From Flagellimonas ochracea (GTDB taxonomy: Bacteria; Bacteroidota; Bacteroidia; Flavobacteriales; Flavobacteriaceae): a stretch of 64,000 bases of DNA. The translations under genes and the position numbers were made by a program. Of the stretch, positions 9,360 through 19,352 are shown piece after piece (the first letter of the stretch is position 1; every line of letters starts with the position of its first letter). The DNA is taken from positions 372,001-436,000 of the forward strand of contig NZ_JAAABI010000002.1 in assembly GCF_009903685.1 (NCBI RefSeq). Direction: 5' to 3'. A model generated the notes under the pieces. It was not told the origin of the DNA, searched no databases, and saw only the letters and a list, made by a program, of their open reading frames with translations.

Positions 9360-9592
9360 TTAGAAAGTAAATGGCATGCAAAATAAGAAAAGCCCGACGC
9401 AAATGATTAAAAAATAGGCTTTTATTGATGCTATTTTAACAAAAAAGAATCACCAATAATCTTTGATGTCAATTTTTGCCCAGCACTAACTCAACACCAA
9501 AAATCATCGAATATGGAGTATACCAAACCTCAATGTGCTATATGTACCAAAATTCTAAAAGAAAAACTGTAAATTTCAAAAAAACTAAAAAG

Positions 9593-11431
9593 ATGCTGGA
9601 ACTTGCGGGAATTATAATTCTTGGAATAATTGCGCAATGGGTGGCTTGGCGATTTAAATTACCGGCCATCTTACCCCTTATTTTGATTGGGCTTTTGGTG
9701 GGACCTATAGCTACTTTGTATACCGAGGATGGCTCCAAACTAATAGAACCCATCTGGAACGGGGAAAAGGGACTGTTCCCAGGTGACGGGCTTTACTATT
9801 TTGTCTCTTTGGCCATCAGCATTATCCTTTTTGAAGGAGGACTGACTTTAAAAAGGGCGGAAATTGCCAACGTGGGGCCTGTAATCACAAAACTCATCAC
9901 TGTTGGGACCGTGGTTACCTTCTTTGGTGCAGGAATGGCCGCACATTATATATTTGACCTTAGCTGGCAAATGTCTTTCCTTTTTTCGGCACTTATTATC
10001 GTTACTGGACCTACGGTGATTACACCAATATTGAGAAACATTCCTTTAAAGAAAGATGTTTCTGCTGTACTGAAATGGGAGGGGATTTTAATAGACCCAA
10101 TTGGGGCACTGGTTGCGGTTTTGGTTTTTGAATTTATCAGCGTAGGAGAGGGACAGGCATTCACCAAAACGGCATTGATAGAGTTTGGAAAGATTTTACT
10201 TTTTGGAACCACTTTCGGATTCACTTTTGCCCATGCACTTGGTTTTGCGATTAAAAAAGGATTTATACCGCACTACCTGTTGAATGTGGTATCACTATCC
10301 GTGGTTTTGCTCGTTTTTGTGGAATCCGACATTTTTGCCCACGAATCTGGGCTTTTGGCCGTAGTGGTGATGGGAATGGTGATGGGGAACATGAACCTGC
10401 CCAACCTCAAAGAACTGTTATATTTTAAGGAATCTTTGAGTGTGTTGCTCATTTCCATACTCTTTATCCTTTTGGCGGCTAATATCAGCATAAGTGATAT
10501 GCAGTTGGTATATACTTGGAATTCCGCCGCTCTTTTTGCGGTGATTGTTTTCGTTATACGGCCTCTAGGTGTCTTCTTGAGCGCCCAGGGCTCCAACTTA
10601 AAGCTTAGGGAAAAGCTTTTTATCGGATGGGTGGGTCCCCGGGGTATAGTTGCCGCAGGTATTGCCTCCCTGTTTGGTTCCAAATTGTTGGCCAAGGGCG
10701 AGCCCGGTGCTGAGTATATCACACCACTGGTGTTCATGATTGTGTTGGGGACCGTTTTATTGAATGCGACCACGGCGCGGCTGTTTGCCAAGTTGGTGGG
10801 GGTATTCTTGAAGAAATCGGAAGGAATTTTGATTATAGGGGCGTCCAGACTTTCCCGATTGATTGCCAATTATCTTAAAAATAACAATCGGCACGTGGTG
10901 TTGATAGACAATAACCAAAGCAATGTGGACAAGGCCAAAAATTTGGGATTGGAGGCCATTACTGCAGATATTTTTTCCGATAACCTCACGGACAATATTG
11001 AGTTGAACGATATGGGCTATCTAATGGCGCTTACTGGGAATGCAGACATAAACAGCTATGCGATTGATAAGTTTCAAAAGCAATTTGGGGAAAACGGAGC
11101 GTTCCGATTGGTCAATACCGAGGAGGTAAGGGATCCCAAAAAGAATCCCAAGGAAGGTTTATTTTCGCATACCGATGACTTCATCAGGTTGATGGAAACT
11201 GTTAGAAGCTATCCAACCATTCGGGAAATTGACCTTGTTGACAAAGCTCACTATGATGGCTTGATAGACATCACCCAAAAAGAAAAGGATATCATTCCGG
11301 TGTTTACTAAATCTCCTGATGGCAGCATTGAAATAATTCCGGCAAACAGCAAGGATTTTGAACCTCAGGGGGAAGGGTACAAGCTCGTGTATTTGGGAAA
11401 ACAATTCGAAATAGAAAAAGAAAACTCTTAG
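9593..11431 (+). CDS. CPA1-type cation/proton antiporter with TrkA-N domain
   Basis: From the chosen start the protein has 612 residues. Residues 1-410 form about 12 hydrophobic segments (LELAGIIILGIIAQWVAWRF, ILFEGGLTL, VTGPTVITPILR, GPRGIVAAGIASL), matching Na+/H+ or K+/H+ exchangers. Around residues 418-560 is a Rossmann-type TrkA-N (RCK) domain (ILIIGASRLSRLIANYL), which in the family binds nucleotides and gates ion movement. The ATG at 9593 is preferred: 39 codons upstream from a TTG at 9476 are polar and unlike the family start. The gene is monocistronic, divergent from the MBL gene. Confidence 0.85.
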   Translation: MLELAGIIILGIIAQWVAWRFKLPAILPLILIGLLVGPIATLYTEDGSKLIEPIWNGEKGLFPGDGLYYFVSLAISIILFEGGLTLKRAEIANVGPVITKLITVGTVVTFFGAGMAAHYIFDLSWQMSFLFSALIIVTGPTVITPILRNIPLKKDVSAVLKWEGILIDPIGALVAVLVFEFISVGEGQAFTKTALIEFGKILLFGTTFGFTFAHALGFAIKKGFIPHYLLNVVSLSVVLLVFVESDIFAHESGLLAVVVMGMVMGNMNLPNLKELLYFKESLSVLLISILFILLAANISISDMQLVYTWNSAALFAVIVFVIRPLGVFLSAQGSNLKLREKLFIGWVGPRGIVAAGIASLFGSKLLAKGEPGAEYITPLVFMIVLGTVLLNATTARLFAKLVGVFLKKSEGILIIGASRLSRLIANYLKNNNRHVVLIDNNQSNVDKAKNLGLEAITADIFSDNLTDNIELNDMGYLMALTGNADINSYAIDKFQKQFGENGAFRLVNTEEVRDPKKNPKEGLFSHTDDFIRLMETVRSYPTIREIDLVDKAHYDGLIDITQKEKDIIPVFTKSPDGSIEIIPANSKDFEPQGEGYKLVYLGKQFEIEKENS

Positions 11432-11564
11432 TTGTGGTCGGTCTCACATCTCATCGAGACACCCCAAATATCCTATAATCCATCAACTCAATTGGTGCAT
11501 ACGTCAATTGTGGCAGCTACTGGCCTTGTCACAAACTTACTTTTGCTTTAAATGAATTGGCAAA

Positions 11565-11828
11565 ATGAGAAATTTAATGGTATTGGCAACAGTATTGTTG
11601 TCAATGCTGTGCAAAGGATGTTCAAAAGAGGAAAACAATTCTTGTGATTCATGTAGGATTCAAGATCAAAGAGTTAGCTTTTGTGATAACGGAGATGGAA
11701 CAATTGATTTGTCATCTGGTGGGGAGTCCATAAGGTATTCATTAGAGGAATTGGATTCCATGGGATTAACGTTTGACGAAATGAAAGAGGAAATGTGTTC
11801 AAGCGGCCAAATCATTCACAAGAAGTAA
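11565..11828 (+). CDS. Small Cys-rich putative lipoprotein, paralogue 1
   Basis: The 87-residue product has an N-terminal hydrophobic signal (MVLATVLLSMLCKGC) with a poor lipobox; Cys19 is the likely lipidated residue. The mature part carries CDSC, then FCDNGDGTIDL, and a late Cys. The gene 115 bases downstream (11943-12194) has the same layout with CDSC and ICDNGDGTY, so the two look like a local duplication. The function is unknown; the four spaced cysteines suggest disulfides outside the cytoplasm. Confidence 0.65.
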   Translation: MRNLMVLATVLLSMLCKGCSKEENNSCDSCRIQDQRVSFCDNGDGTIDLSSGGESIRYSLEELDSMGLTFDEMKEEMCSSGQIIHKK

Positions 11829-11942
11829 ACCAAACCAAACCTTTTTATGAGCGGTCAATTCATTTGCGCCATAGATCAATCGGCCTCAATTTATTTGTAG
11901 GACACTATATATTTTTCCCAATAAACACTAAAACTTTTTATT

Positions 11943-12194
11943 ATGAAAAAACTGATTTATTGCACTCTAGCTGCGTCGCTATTTGTAATGGCGTGCTCCA
12001 AAGATGATAAGAAGTGTGATTCATGTACAGGTGCTTCTGGAACAAAATACGAAATTTGCGATAACGGAGATGGGACATATTCTTCTCGAGTTGGTGATGA
12101 AACAACAACCATTACCGAAGGGGAACTAGAGGGATTTACGCCTAAACAAGTGGTAGAACTAGCTTGTGAAATAGACGGGGAGTTGACATTTTAA
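11943..12194 (+). CDS. Small Cys-rich lipoprotein, paralogue 2
   Basis: The 83-residue product has a good lipoprotein signal (AASLFVMACSK, lipid Cys18), then KKCDSCTGASGTKYEICDNG and a Cys in VVELACEIDG. It shares the order CDSC - CDNGDGT - acidic helix - Cys with the preceding gene, supporting a tandem pair. No known family was recognised. The gene lies tail-to-tail with lepA, whose stop is 40 bases away. Confidence 0.7.
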   Translation: MKKLIYCTLAASLFVMACSKDDKKCDSCTGASGTKYEICDNGDGTYSSRVGDETTTITEGELEGFTPKQVVELACEIDGELTF

Positions 12195-12234
12195 GAGAAA
12201 AAAGGTCGGCTAAAAAATGGAAGGGTCACACTTC

Positions 12235-14031
12235 CTAGTCATTCAGCTTTAAAACGGCCATAAAGGCCTGTTGTGGAATTTCCACATTACCGACCTGTCT
12301 CATGCGCTTTTTACCCTTTTTCTGTTTTTCCAAAAGCTTCCGTTTTCGGGAAATATCACCACCGTAACATTTGGCAGTAACATCCTTGCGCAACGCTTTG
12401 ATGGTTTCCCTTGAGATAATTTTAGAACCAATGGCCGCTTGTATCGGGATATCAAATTGTTGTCTTGGAATAAGCTCTTTAAGTTTTTCACACATTTTTT
12501 TGCCCAGAGTTTGGGCATTATCAAAATGAACCAATGCAGATAAAGCGTCAACAGGCTGGGCATTTAAGAGGATATCCACGCGTACCAATTTGGACACGCG
12601 CATTCCTATGGGGGTATAGTCGAAAGAGGCGTAACCTTTGGACACGGTTTTCAATCGGTCGTAGAAATCAAAAACGATTTCAGCTAAGGGCATATCAAAA
12701 ATAAGCTCTACGCGCTCTGTGGTCAAATACGTTTGGTTTACAATTTGCCCTCTTTTTTCAATACAAAGGGACATTACATTCCCGACAAAATCGGATTTGG
12801 TAATAATGGTGGCCTTTATATAGGGTTCTTCAACCCTGGATAGAGTGGAAGGGTCTGGCAGGTCGGAGGGGTTATTCACAATAATTGGGGTTTCCTCGTC
12901 CTTTGTGGAGTAAGCGTGATAGCTAACATTGGGAACCGTAGTAATTACGGTCATATCAAACTCCCGCTCCAAACGTTCCTGTATAATTTCCATGTGGAGC
13001 ATTCCCAAGAACCCACACCTAAAACCAAATCCTAAAGCAGCACTGCTTTCGGGAGTAAAAACCAACGATGCGTCATTGAGTTGTAGTTTCTCCATGGACG
13101 AGCGCAATTCTTCAAAATCCTCCGTGTCCACAGGGTAAATTCCCGCAAAAACCATCGGCTTTACATCTTCAAAGCCTGCAATGGCATTTTGTGTAGGTTT
13201 TGCCGCATCGGTAATAGTATCACCTACCTTAACTTCGCGTGCATCCTTTATTCCCGTTATCAGATAACCTACATCCCCTGCTGAAATCTTGTTTTTAGGA
13301 ACCTGGACCAATTTCAAAGTGCCCACTTCATCAGCATCATATGATTTGCCTGTGGCCACAAACTTGATTTTTTGTCCTTTTTTGATTTCTCCATTGATTA
13401 CCCTAAAATAGGTCTCCACACCTCTAAATGGGTTATACACAGAGTCGAACACCAATGCCTGTAGTGGTTCGTTGGGGTTTCCCTTAGGAGCTGGAATGCG
13501 TTCTATAATTGCCGTCAGAATGTCTTCAACACCGAGACCTGTTTTGGCACTTGCTGGTATAACCTCTTCGGATCTGCATCCCAAAAGGTCCACGATGTCA
13601 TCGGTAACTTCTTCTGGATTGGCACTGGGTAAATCTACTTTGTTCAGCACAGGAATAATTTCCAGATCATTTTCGAGTGCCAGATATAAGTTGGAAATGG
13701 TCTGGGCCTGAATGCTTTGTGCGGCGTCCACAACCAAAAGGGCTCCTTCGCAAGCCGCGATCGAGCGGGAGACCTCATAGGAGAAATCCACATGACCTGG
13801 AGTATCAATTAAATTAAGAACGTAGTGTTCGCCATCGTGAACATATTCCATTTGTATGGCGTGGCTTTTAATGGTAATACCACGCTCACGTTCCAAATCC
13901 ATATTGTCCAACAGTTGGTCCTGTTTCTCCCTTTCGGTCACAGAACCAGTAAAGTCCAACAAACGATCTGCCAAGGTGCTCTTACCATGGTCTATATGGG
14001 CTATTATGCAAAAATTTCGGATGTTCTTCAT
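12235..14031 (-). CDS. lepA: Elongation factor 4 (LepA), back-translocating GTPase
   Basis: This 598-residue protein has the full LepA length. The G1 motif [14 protein letters not shown] is at about 10-23, G3 DTPGHVDF near 77-84, and G4 NKVDLP near 131. The C-terminal LepA-specific region includes [20 protein letters not shown] and [21 protein letters not shown]. LepA binds the ribosome and affects elongation and 30S assembly. A -7-like box TATATTTG lies upstream (14072-14079). The flanking genes are unrelated. Confidence 0.97.
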   Translation of the reverse strand: MKNIRNFCIIAHIDHGKSTLADRLLDFTGSVTEREKQDQLLDNMDLERERGITIKSHAIQMEYVHDGEHYVLNLIDTPGHVDFSYEVSRSIAACEGALLVVDAAQSIQAQTISNLYLALENDLEIIPVLNKVDLPSANPEEVTDDIVDLLGCRSEEVIPASAKTGLGVEDILTAIIERIPAPKGNPNEPLQALVFDSVYNPFRGVETYFRVINGEIKKGQKIKFVATGKSYDADEVGTLKLVQVPKNKISAGDVGYLITGIKDAREVKVGDTITDAAKPTQNAIAGFEDVKPMVFAGIYPVDTEDFEELRSSMEKLQLNDASLVFTPESSAALGFGFRCGFLGMLHMEIIQERLEREFDMTVITTVPNVSYHAYSTKDEETPIIVNNPSDLPDPSTLSRVEEPYIKATIITKSDFVGNVMSLCIEKRGQIVNQTYLTTERVELIFDMPLAEIVFDFYDRLKTVSKGYASFDYTPIGMRVSKLVRVDILLNAQPVDALSALVHFDNAQTLGKKMCEKLKELIPRQQFDIPIQAAIGSKIISRETIKALRKDVTAKCYGGDISRKRKLLEKQKKGKKRMRQVGNVEIPQQAFMAVLKLND

Positions 14032-14071
14032 ATAAAATATTGCTAAGCAATAGTTGGTTTATAAACCACTG

Positions 14072-14079
14072 CAAATATA
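14072..14079 (-). promoter_or_regulatory. -7 box of the lepA promoter
   Basis: On the minus strand TATATTTG matches the Bacteroidota -7 consensus TAnnTTTG, about 40 bases upstream of the lepA ATG. No convincing -33 TTG was seen at the usual distance, so the call rests on the -7 box and its position. Confidence 0.45.
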
Positions 14080-14183
14080 GATGTTTTAGGCACCTGAAAA
14101 ATGCGTTTTATCCAATAATGAGAAGGGGCATTCCTACCGCTCTAAAATATTTTCTTAGATTTGGGTGCTAACCCCATCTATAA

Positions 14184-16604
14184 ATGAAGCGCAGCACCTA
14201 TGTACTGTTAATGGCATTGCTATGTTCCAGTTATTTTGTTGGGCAGACCCACCAAATTAAGGGAAAGGTGGTCGATGAGAAGAACGAGGTTATACCTTTT
14301 GCCAACATATTGTTATTACGGGCATCGGACACTACGTTCGTACAAGGAACTTCGGCAGATGACAATGGCCTGTTTTTATTGCGGGGGGTGCAAACGGGTC
14401 TTTATCTTTTACAAGCAAGTTATGTGGGTCGTGGCTCTAAGCCATTGGCACTGGACATTTCTGAGGATATTGCCTTGGGCGCATTGATTATCCCAGTGCA
14501 ACATAATGAATTGGATGAGGTAGTGGTCACTGCACAGCGTCCTAAGTTGCAAAAATTAGCGGACAGACTGGTCTTTTCAGTTGAAAATACTGTGGTATCC
14601 CAAGGAACTTCGTGGGATATACTCAAAAACACTCCAGGGGTCATTGTTAATCAAGACGAACTATTGATTCGCGGAGAAAATGCCACAGTATATCTAAACG
14701 ACCGAAAAATCCAATTGTCGGGACAGGAAGTGCAGGATTTGCTCCAAGGCCTTTCCGGAACCAACATCAAATCTGTTGAAGTCATTGCGAACCCTCCTGC
14801 CCGCTATGATGCCGAAGGAGGCCCGATTCTCAATATTGTTACCAGCAAAAACATTGTTCCCGGATATAAGGGAAGTGTAAATGGTGCTTATACACAGGCC
14901 GTCTTTCCGAAATACAATATAGGTACCAGCCACTACTACAAAACAGAAAAGCTTAATCTGTTTGCCAATTACAACATCAACCCAAAAAAGGAATTGCAAA
15001 AAACCGATAAGGGAATCAACTTTCAAGAGGATAATGGTCAAGTATTTTCCATATGGGACACAGAGTATAACCGAACAAACAGATCCCAATCGCAAAACGT
15101 CAATTTTATATTGGATTATGACTTTGATGATCACAATAGCCTAAACTTTACTTCGAACCTAATCTTCAATTTGGACCAAGAGCAGCAAACCAGATTGAAC
15201 AATGCAATCAACAACGGTCAAAATCAGTTGGACTCAACTTTTACCACGCTGAACAATACGGACATGGACAATACCAATCTGGCTTTTGACTTATCTTATG
15301 TGCACAAGCTCAAAAAACCTGGGGCGAGCATAGCGGTCAATGGACATTACACCTACTATAATGGTGAATCCTTTCAAGATTTGAACTCGAATTATTTTGC
15401 TGCTAATGGCGATTTTCTTCGCAGCTTTGGTTTTAATTCGGATTCACAACAGGATATAGAAATTTTTACTGGGCAGGTAGATTATTCCACCCCAATTGGC
15501 AATGCATCTCTTGAAACAGGCGCAAAAGTATCCTCTATAAACTCGGATAGTCGAGTGGATTTTTTCAATTTTGCCGGCTCGAGCAACACGGTGGATGCCT
15601 CGCTATCTGATAGATTCAATTATACGGAAAACGTGTTTGCAGCCTATTTCAGCATTGTAAAGAATTGGGAAAAGTGGTCTGTTAAATTAGGACTAAGGGG
15701 CGAGTTGACGGATGCCGATGGAACTTCATTGACCCTTAATCAAACGAATACCCAAGATTTTTTCGAACCGTTTCCGTCCCTGTACTTGCTTTATTCGCCT
15801 TCCGACAAGCACAGCTTTTCTTTTGATTATGGAAGAAATGTGGACCGACCGAAATACAACGACCTGAATCCGTTTCGGTTCTTTTTCAACGAAAATGATT
15901 TTGAAGAAGGAAATCCAAGACTTTTTCCTAGCTTCAGTCATAACTTCAATTTGAACTATACACTGAACAGCGAGTATTTTTTTGATGTGTATTATCGGGA
16001 CAATGGCCGCAACATTGCTGATTTAGTATTTCAAGACAATGACAACCAAACCCTGGTAGAGTTGAAACAAAATGTGCTGGAAAGCAAATCCTATGGCTTG
16101 GATTTCACCATTAGCAAAGCTATTTCACCATCTTGGTTTTTATATGCCTACACCTCATTTTTTCATGAAGAAGAGACTTTTCTGGCGGTTCAAAGCAACA
16201 ATCAGGAATTTACCAATGAAGTCAACGGGGTGTACGGTTATTTGGCCAATTACCTTACGCTTTCCAAAGATGGCACTTTTACGGGCGAACTTGCACTGAC
16301 CTATATTTCGCAATTTCTGTTCGGCTCCTATGTTTCGGATGAACAACTAAACCTTACCCTTGGCCTTAGAAAGTCACTCTTTAACAATCGAATGGTAGTT
16401 TCCTTGGCGGCAGAGGATATTTTGGAGCAATATGTCCCCACCTATACCTCTAAGTATCTAAATCAGGATAATTTTTATAGAAGACGGCCCGAAACCCAGT
16501 TTATCCGATTTGGCTTTACTTATAACTTCGGGAACTTTAGGCTCGAAGACAATCAACGGGCCATTGATAAAAATGAACGTGATAGACTCAATAAAGAGGA
16601 ATAA
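14184..16604 (+). CDS. TonB-dependent receptor-like outer membrane beta-barrel protein
   Basis: The 806-residue protein has a signal peptide (YVLLMALLCSSYFVGQT), a CarboxypepD_reg-like domain at about 22-100 (HQIKGKVVDEKNEVIPFANI), a plug-like region at 105-210 (LDEVVVTAQRPKLQKLADR, GENATVYLNDRKIQLSG), and a long beta-barrel region to near the C terminus, which is followed by a charged tail. The layout matches the OMP_b-brl_3 group of TonB-linked proteins. It should sit in the outer membrane; its substrate is not apparent, and no SusD-like partner is adjacent. A TAGATTTG box at 14156-14163 may be its -7 element. Confidence 0.85.
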   Translation: MKRSTYVLLMALLCSSYFVGQTHQIKGKVVDEKNEVIPFANILLLRASDTTFVQGTSADDNGLFLLRGVQTGLYLLQASYVGRGSKPLALDISEDIALGALIIPVQHNELDEVVVTAQRPKLQKLADRLVFSVENTVVSQGTSWDILKNTPGVIVNQDELLIRGENATVYLNDRKIQLSGQEVQDLLQGLSGTNIKSVEVIANPPARYDAEGGPILNIVTSKNIVPGYKGSVNGAYTQAVFPKYNIGTSHYYKTEKLNLFANYNINPKKELQKTDKGINFQEDNGQVFSIWDTEYNRTNRSQSQNVNFILDYDFDDHNSLNFTSNLIFNLDQEQQTRLNNAINNGQNQLDSTFTTLNNTDMDNTNLAFDLSYVHKLKKPGASIAVNGHYTYYNGESFQDLNSNYFAANGDFLRSFGFNSDSQQDIEIFTGQVDYSTPIGNASLETGAKVSSINSDSRVDFFNFAGSSNTVDASLSDRFNYTENVFAAYFSIVKNWEKWSVKLGLRGELTDADGTSLTLNQTNTQDFFEPFPSLYLLYSPSDKHSFSFDYGRNVDRPKYNDLNPFRFFFNENDFEEGNPRLFPSFSHNFNLNYTLNSEYFFDVYYRDNGRNIADLVFQDNDNQTLVELKQNVLESKSYGLDFTISKAISPSWFLYAYTSFFHEEETFLAVQSNNQEFTNEVNGVYGYLANYLTLSKDGTFTGELALTYISQFLFGSYVSDEQLNLTLGLRKSLFNNRMVVSLAAEDILEQYVPTYTSKYLNQDNFYRRRPETQFIRFGFTYNFGNFRLEDNQRAIDKNERDRLNKEE

Positions 16605-16608
16605 AAAA

Positions 16609-16635
16609 TTGTTTTACGCCTATTTTGTATTTTTG
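16609..16635 (+). promoter_or_regulatory. Promoter of the dihydrouridine synthase gene
   Basis: TTG at 16609-16611 and TATTTTTG at 16628-16635 fit the Bacteroidota -33/-7 pattern with a 16-base spacer, slightly short. Transcription would then start near 16642, only about 13 bases before the proposed TTG start codon. This position argues against the longer frame that begins at 16625. Confidence 0.5.
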
Positions 16636-16654
16636 CAATCCAAAAAAAATAGGA

Positions 16655-17647
16655 TTGACCAAGATTGCCGACATAGAACTTCCTGATTTTCCATTGCTTT
16701 TGGCTCCCATGGAAGATGTAAGCGACCCACCGTTTCGTGCCCTGTGCAAGGAACAAGGTGCCGATGTGGTGTACACAGAGTTCATTTCTTCGGAAGGATT
16801 GATCAGGGATGCTGCCAAAAGCGTTATTAAACTGGATATTTATGAAAAAGAACGTCCTGTAGGGATTCAAATATTTGGTGCTGAATTGGATTCCATGCTA
16901 CAAGCTGTGGACATTGTTGAAAAATCTAAACCCGACATCATTGACATTAATTTTGGATGCCCGGTAAAAAAAGTGGTTTGCAAAAATGCCGGTGCTGGAA
17001 TTTTGCGGGATATTCCATTAATGGTAAAACTAACAGAGGCTTTGGTGAAGCGGACCAATTTACCTGTAACCGTGAAGACTAGATTGGGGTGGGACCAGAA
17101 TTCCATTAAAATTGTAGAGGTTGCCGAACGTCTTCAGGATGTAGGGATAAAAGCCATTTCGATACATGGGCGTACCCGAGTGCAGATGTACAAGGGCGAG
17201 GCCGATTGGAAGCCCATTTGCGCGGTGAAGAACAATCCGAGAATGCATATCCCCGTTTTTGGCAATGGCGATGTGGATTCTCCCGAAGCTGCCGTTAAAA
17301 TGAGAGATGAATATGGATTGGACGGCGCCATGATTGGTCGTGCCAGTATAGGATATCCATGGTTCTTCAAAGAGGTGAAACACTATTTTGAAACAGGAAA
17401 ACACTTACCCCCACCGACAATGGAGGAGCGTGTGGAAGCAGCACGAAGGCATTTGCAGATGGCCATTGATTGGAAGGGAGAGAAACTGGGCGTATTCGAA
17501 ACAAGAAGACATTATACCAATTACTTCAAGGGAATCCCACACTTTAAGGAATATCGCATGAAAATGGTCACCAATGATGATTCAGCCGATGTTTTTGCCG
17601 TGTTTGATGAGGTACTTGAAAAATTCGGGGACCATCAATTTGCTTAG
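16655..17647 (+). CDS. dusB: tRNA-dihydrouridine synthase (DusB-like)
   Basis: From the TTG at 16655 the protein has 330 residues. It shows the Dus pattern: FPLLLAPMEDVSDPPFRALC at 11-30, the NFGCPVKKVVCKNAGAG block with the conserved Cys, KTRLGWD, SIHGRTR and GDGAMIGR-like GLDGAMIGRASIGYPW. It reduces uridine to dihydrouridine in tRNA with FMN and NADPH. The TTG start is preferred because homologues start near KIxxIELPDFPLLLAPMEDVS and because the promoter at 16609-16635 overlaps the longer frame. The 3' end overlaps the convergent permease gene by 4 bases. Confidence 0.9.
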   Translation: MTKIADIELPDFPLLLAPMEDVSDPPFRALCKEQGADVVYTEFISSEGLIRDAAKSVIKLDIYEKERPVGIQIFGAELDSMLQAVDIVEKSKPDIIDINFGCPVKKVVCKNAGAGILRDIPLMVKLTEALVKRTNLPVTVKTRLGWDQNSIKIVEVAERLQDVGIKAISIHGRTRVQMYKGEADWKPICAVKNNPRMHIPVFGNGDVDSPEAAVKMRDEYGLDGAMIGRASIGYPWFFKEVKHYFETGKHLPPPTMEERVEAARRHLQMAIDWKGEKLGVFETRRHYTNYFKGIPHFKEYRMKMVTNDDSADVFAVFDEVLEKFGDHQFA

Positions 17648-18852
17648 GCAGCAATCAGTTTACGGGTAATTCTATTGCTGGCAATTTTTGATGAAATGAC
17701 ACCCAGGACCACGATGGTGGCTAGCACCAACAAAACGTTAATCACGTTATATTCCACAGGATAGGCTAAGGACGGGGTGATTTTTAGCCATTCAAACATT
17801 AATTGGGAAGCAATCAACAGCGAACCAATCAGAACTCCGATGAAACCACCAAAAGAAGTCACTAAAACCCCTTGAATAAAATAAACCCTTCGAAGCTCTT
17901 TGATGGTGGCGCCCAAACTGAAAAGAGTCTTTGAATTTTGTTGTTTGTCCAGAATCATCATAATAATGGCCCCTACAACATTGAAAAGTGCAATGATAAG
18001 CACCAAGGTGAAAATAAGATAGGTTGCCAGATTTTCGGTATTCAGCATACGGTAAAGTGTGCTGTTCAGCTCCCGGCGGGAAAGCACCAGAACCTTGTCG
18101 CCCAGCGTATTTTTAAGTTGGCTTTGCACTTCATTTAAGCTGGCCCCATCATTCAATTTAAAATTGATTCCTGAGATTTGGGCACTATCTTTTTCCAGCA
18201 GGGCCTGAACCAACGGAAGTTGGACAAAAACATACTTTTTATCGAGATTTTCTTCGACCGAATATACCCCGCTAATGGAAACGTTCAATTGATTATAGGG
18301 CTTGGCATTGAAGCCTTGATTGGTCAGAGAGCCTTTGCCCGGTTTGGGGACCAGAATGGTCAAAGGACTTCTGAAGTTGTTCAGCGGCACGGCAAGTTGA
18401 TTGTATATTCCAATTCCAGTGACCGCATTGAGTTCCGACACACCCCAATTGCCAAAATACAGGGTGCTGTCAATCCCAGTGATGTTCCTAAAATTGTCAT
18501 CCACACCTTTTATATAGGCAATACAGCTTTTTTCCCTGAAGGTGAGATAGGCCCGTTCTTCAATTTCTTTGGAATAACCTATTAAACCCTCAATAGTTTC
18601 CAGAGCTATCTCGTCTTCTGGTGAAAGCGAAAAATACTTTCCAGTGGCCGGAATAGCCTTGAGGTCAGGATCAAAAGTATTGGTAAATGAAAGACTAAAA
18701 GTTTTGAGCCCAGCAAAAGCCGAAAGCACAATAAAGAGGGCCGCCGAACCGATTACAATCACCAAGAACGTGATAAAATTGATAATGTTCACCGCATTTT
18801 GGTTGCTTTTGGAGACCAAATACCGCTTGGCGATGTAGAACGGAAAGTTCAA
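17644..18852 (-). CDS. FtsX-like permease of the LolC/LolE type
   Basis: The 402-residue protein has an N-terminal transmembrane segment (INFITFLVIVIGSAALFIVLS), a large periplasmic domain at about 45-265, and three C-terminal transmembrane segments (LATYLIFTLVLIIALFNVVG, LIGSLLIASQ, VLLVLATIVVLGVIS). This matches the permease of the lipoprotein-releasing ABC transporter, which passes lipoproteins to the periplasmic carrier. No ATPase gene is adjacent. It starts 2 bases after the rbfA stop on the same strand, so the two are co-transcribed. Confidence 0.85.
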   Translation of the reverse strand: MNFPFYIAKRYLVSKSNQNAVNIINFITFLVIVIGSAALFIVLSAFAGLKTFSLSFTNTFDPDLKAIPATGKYFSLSPEDEIALETIEGLIGYSKEIEERAYLTFREKSCIAYIKGVDDNFRNITGIDSTLYFGNWGVSELNAVTGIGIYNQLAVPLNNFRSPLTILVPKPGKGSLTNQGFNAKPYNQLNVSISGVYSVEENLDKKYVFVQLPLVQALLEKDSAQISGINFKLNDGASLNEVQSQLKNTLGDKVLVLSRRELNSTLYRMLNTENLATYLIFTLVLIIALFNVVGAIIMMILDKQQNSKTLFSLGATIKELRRVYFIQGVLVTSFGGFIGVLIGSLLIASQLMFEWLKITPSLAYPVEYNVINVLLVLATIVVLGVISSKIASNRITRKLIAA

Positions 18853-18854
18853 AA

Positions 18855-19250
18855 TCAGGATTTCTTTCGTTTATCGAGTAAATCCCTATTTTCAATGGGG
18901 TTTTCATCCCCTTTCAGGGATTGCTCTATCTTATCGATGTAGTCTAGGGAATCATCAAGATAAAAAATGAGCTCCGGGACACGTCGTAATTGGTTTTTGG
19001 TTCGTTGGGCCAATTCATAACGAATGGCTACTTGATTGGCCTTGATGCCGTCCAATAATTCTTGTGCTTCCTTATTGGGAAAAATGCTCACATACACCTT
19101 GGCCAGCGATAAGTCAACAGTTACAAATACCTTGGAAATTGAAATCAAAGTCCCCTGAAGCCCCCCATCGGTGGCTGCGCGCTGCAATATGTCCGCTAAA
19201 TCCCTTTGGATTATTCCAGCTATCTTTTTTTGCCTTTGAGTTTCTTCCAT
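18855..19250 (-). CDS. rbfA: 30S ribosome-binding factor RbfA
   Basis: The 131-residue product carries RQKKIAGIIQRDLADILQRA at the N terminus, ISKVFVTVDLSLAKVYVSIF in the KH-like core, and RRVPELIFYLDDSLDYIDKIE near the C terminus, all typical of RbfA. The protein binds the 30S subunit and helps 16S rRNA 5'-end maturation, important in the cold. Length is normal. It is the first gene of a two-gene unit with the permease. Confidence 0.95.
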   Translation of the reverse strand: MEETQRQKKIAGIIQRDLADILQRAATDGGLQGTLISISKVFVTVDLSLAKVYVSIFPNKEAQELLDGIKANQVAIRYELAQRTKNQLRRVPELIFYLDDSLDYIDKIEQSLKGDENPIENRDLLDKRKKS

Positions 19251-19352
19251 AATGCAAAAATAAGCGATTTAATGACTAACCTCATGATATGGTACTCAAA
19301 CAGTCTGTAATTTTGCACTATTGTATGGAAAAGGGACCCTTAAAAACATATC

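Noticed and set aside
9476-9592. Longer TTG start for the antiporter
   Set aside because: The 39 added residues are polar and unlike the family N terminus; the ATG at 9593 starts right at the first membrane helix.
10273-10869. Open frame of 198 codons on the minus strand
   Set aside because: It is antisense to the antiporter membrane domain and has a composition typical of a shadow frame, with no recognisable motif.
14694-15134. Open frame of 146 codons on the minus strand
   Set aside because: It is fully inside the beta-barrel receptor gene and shows no protein family features.
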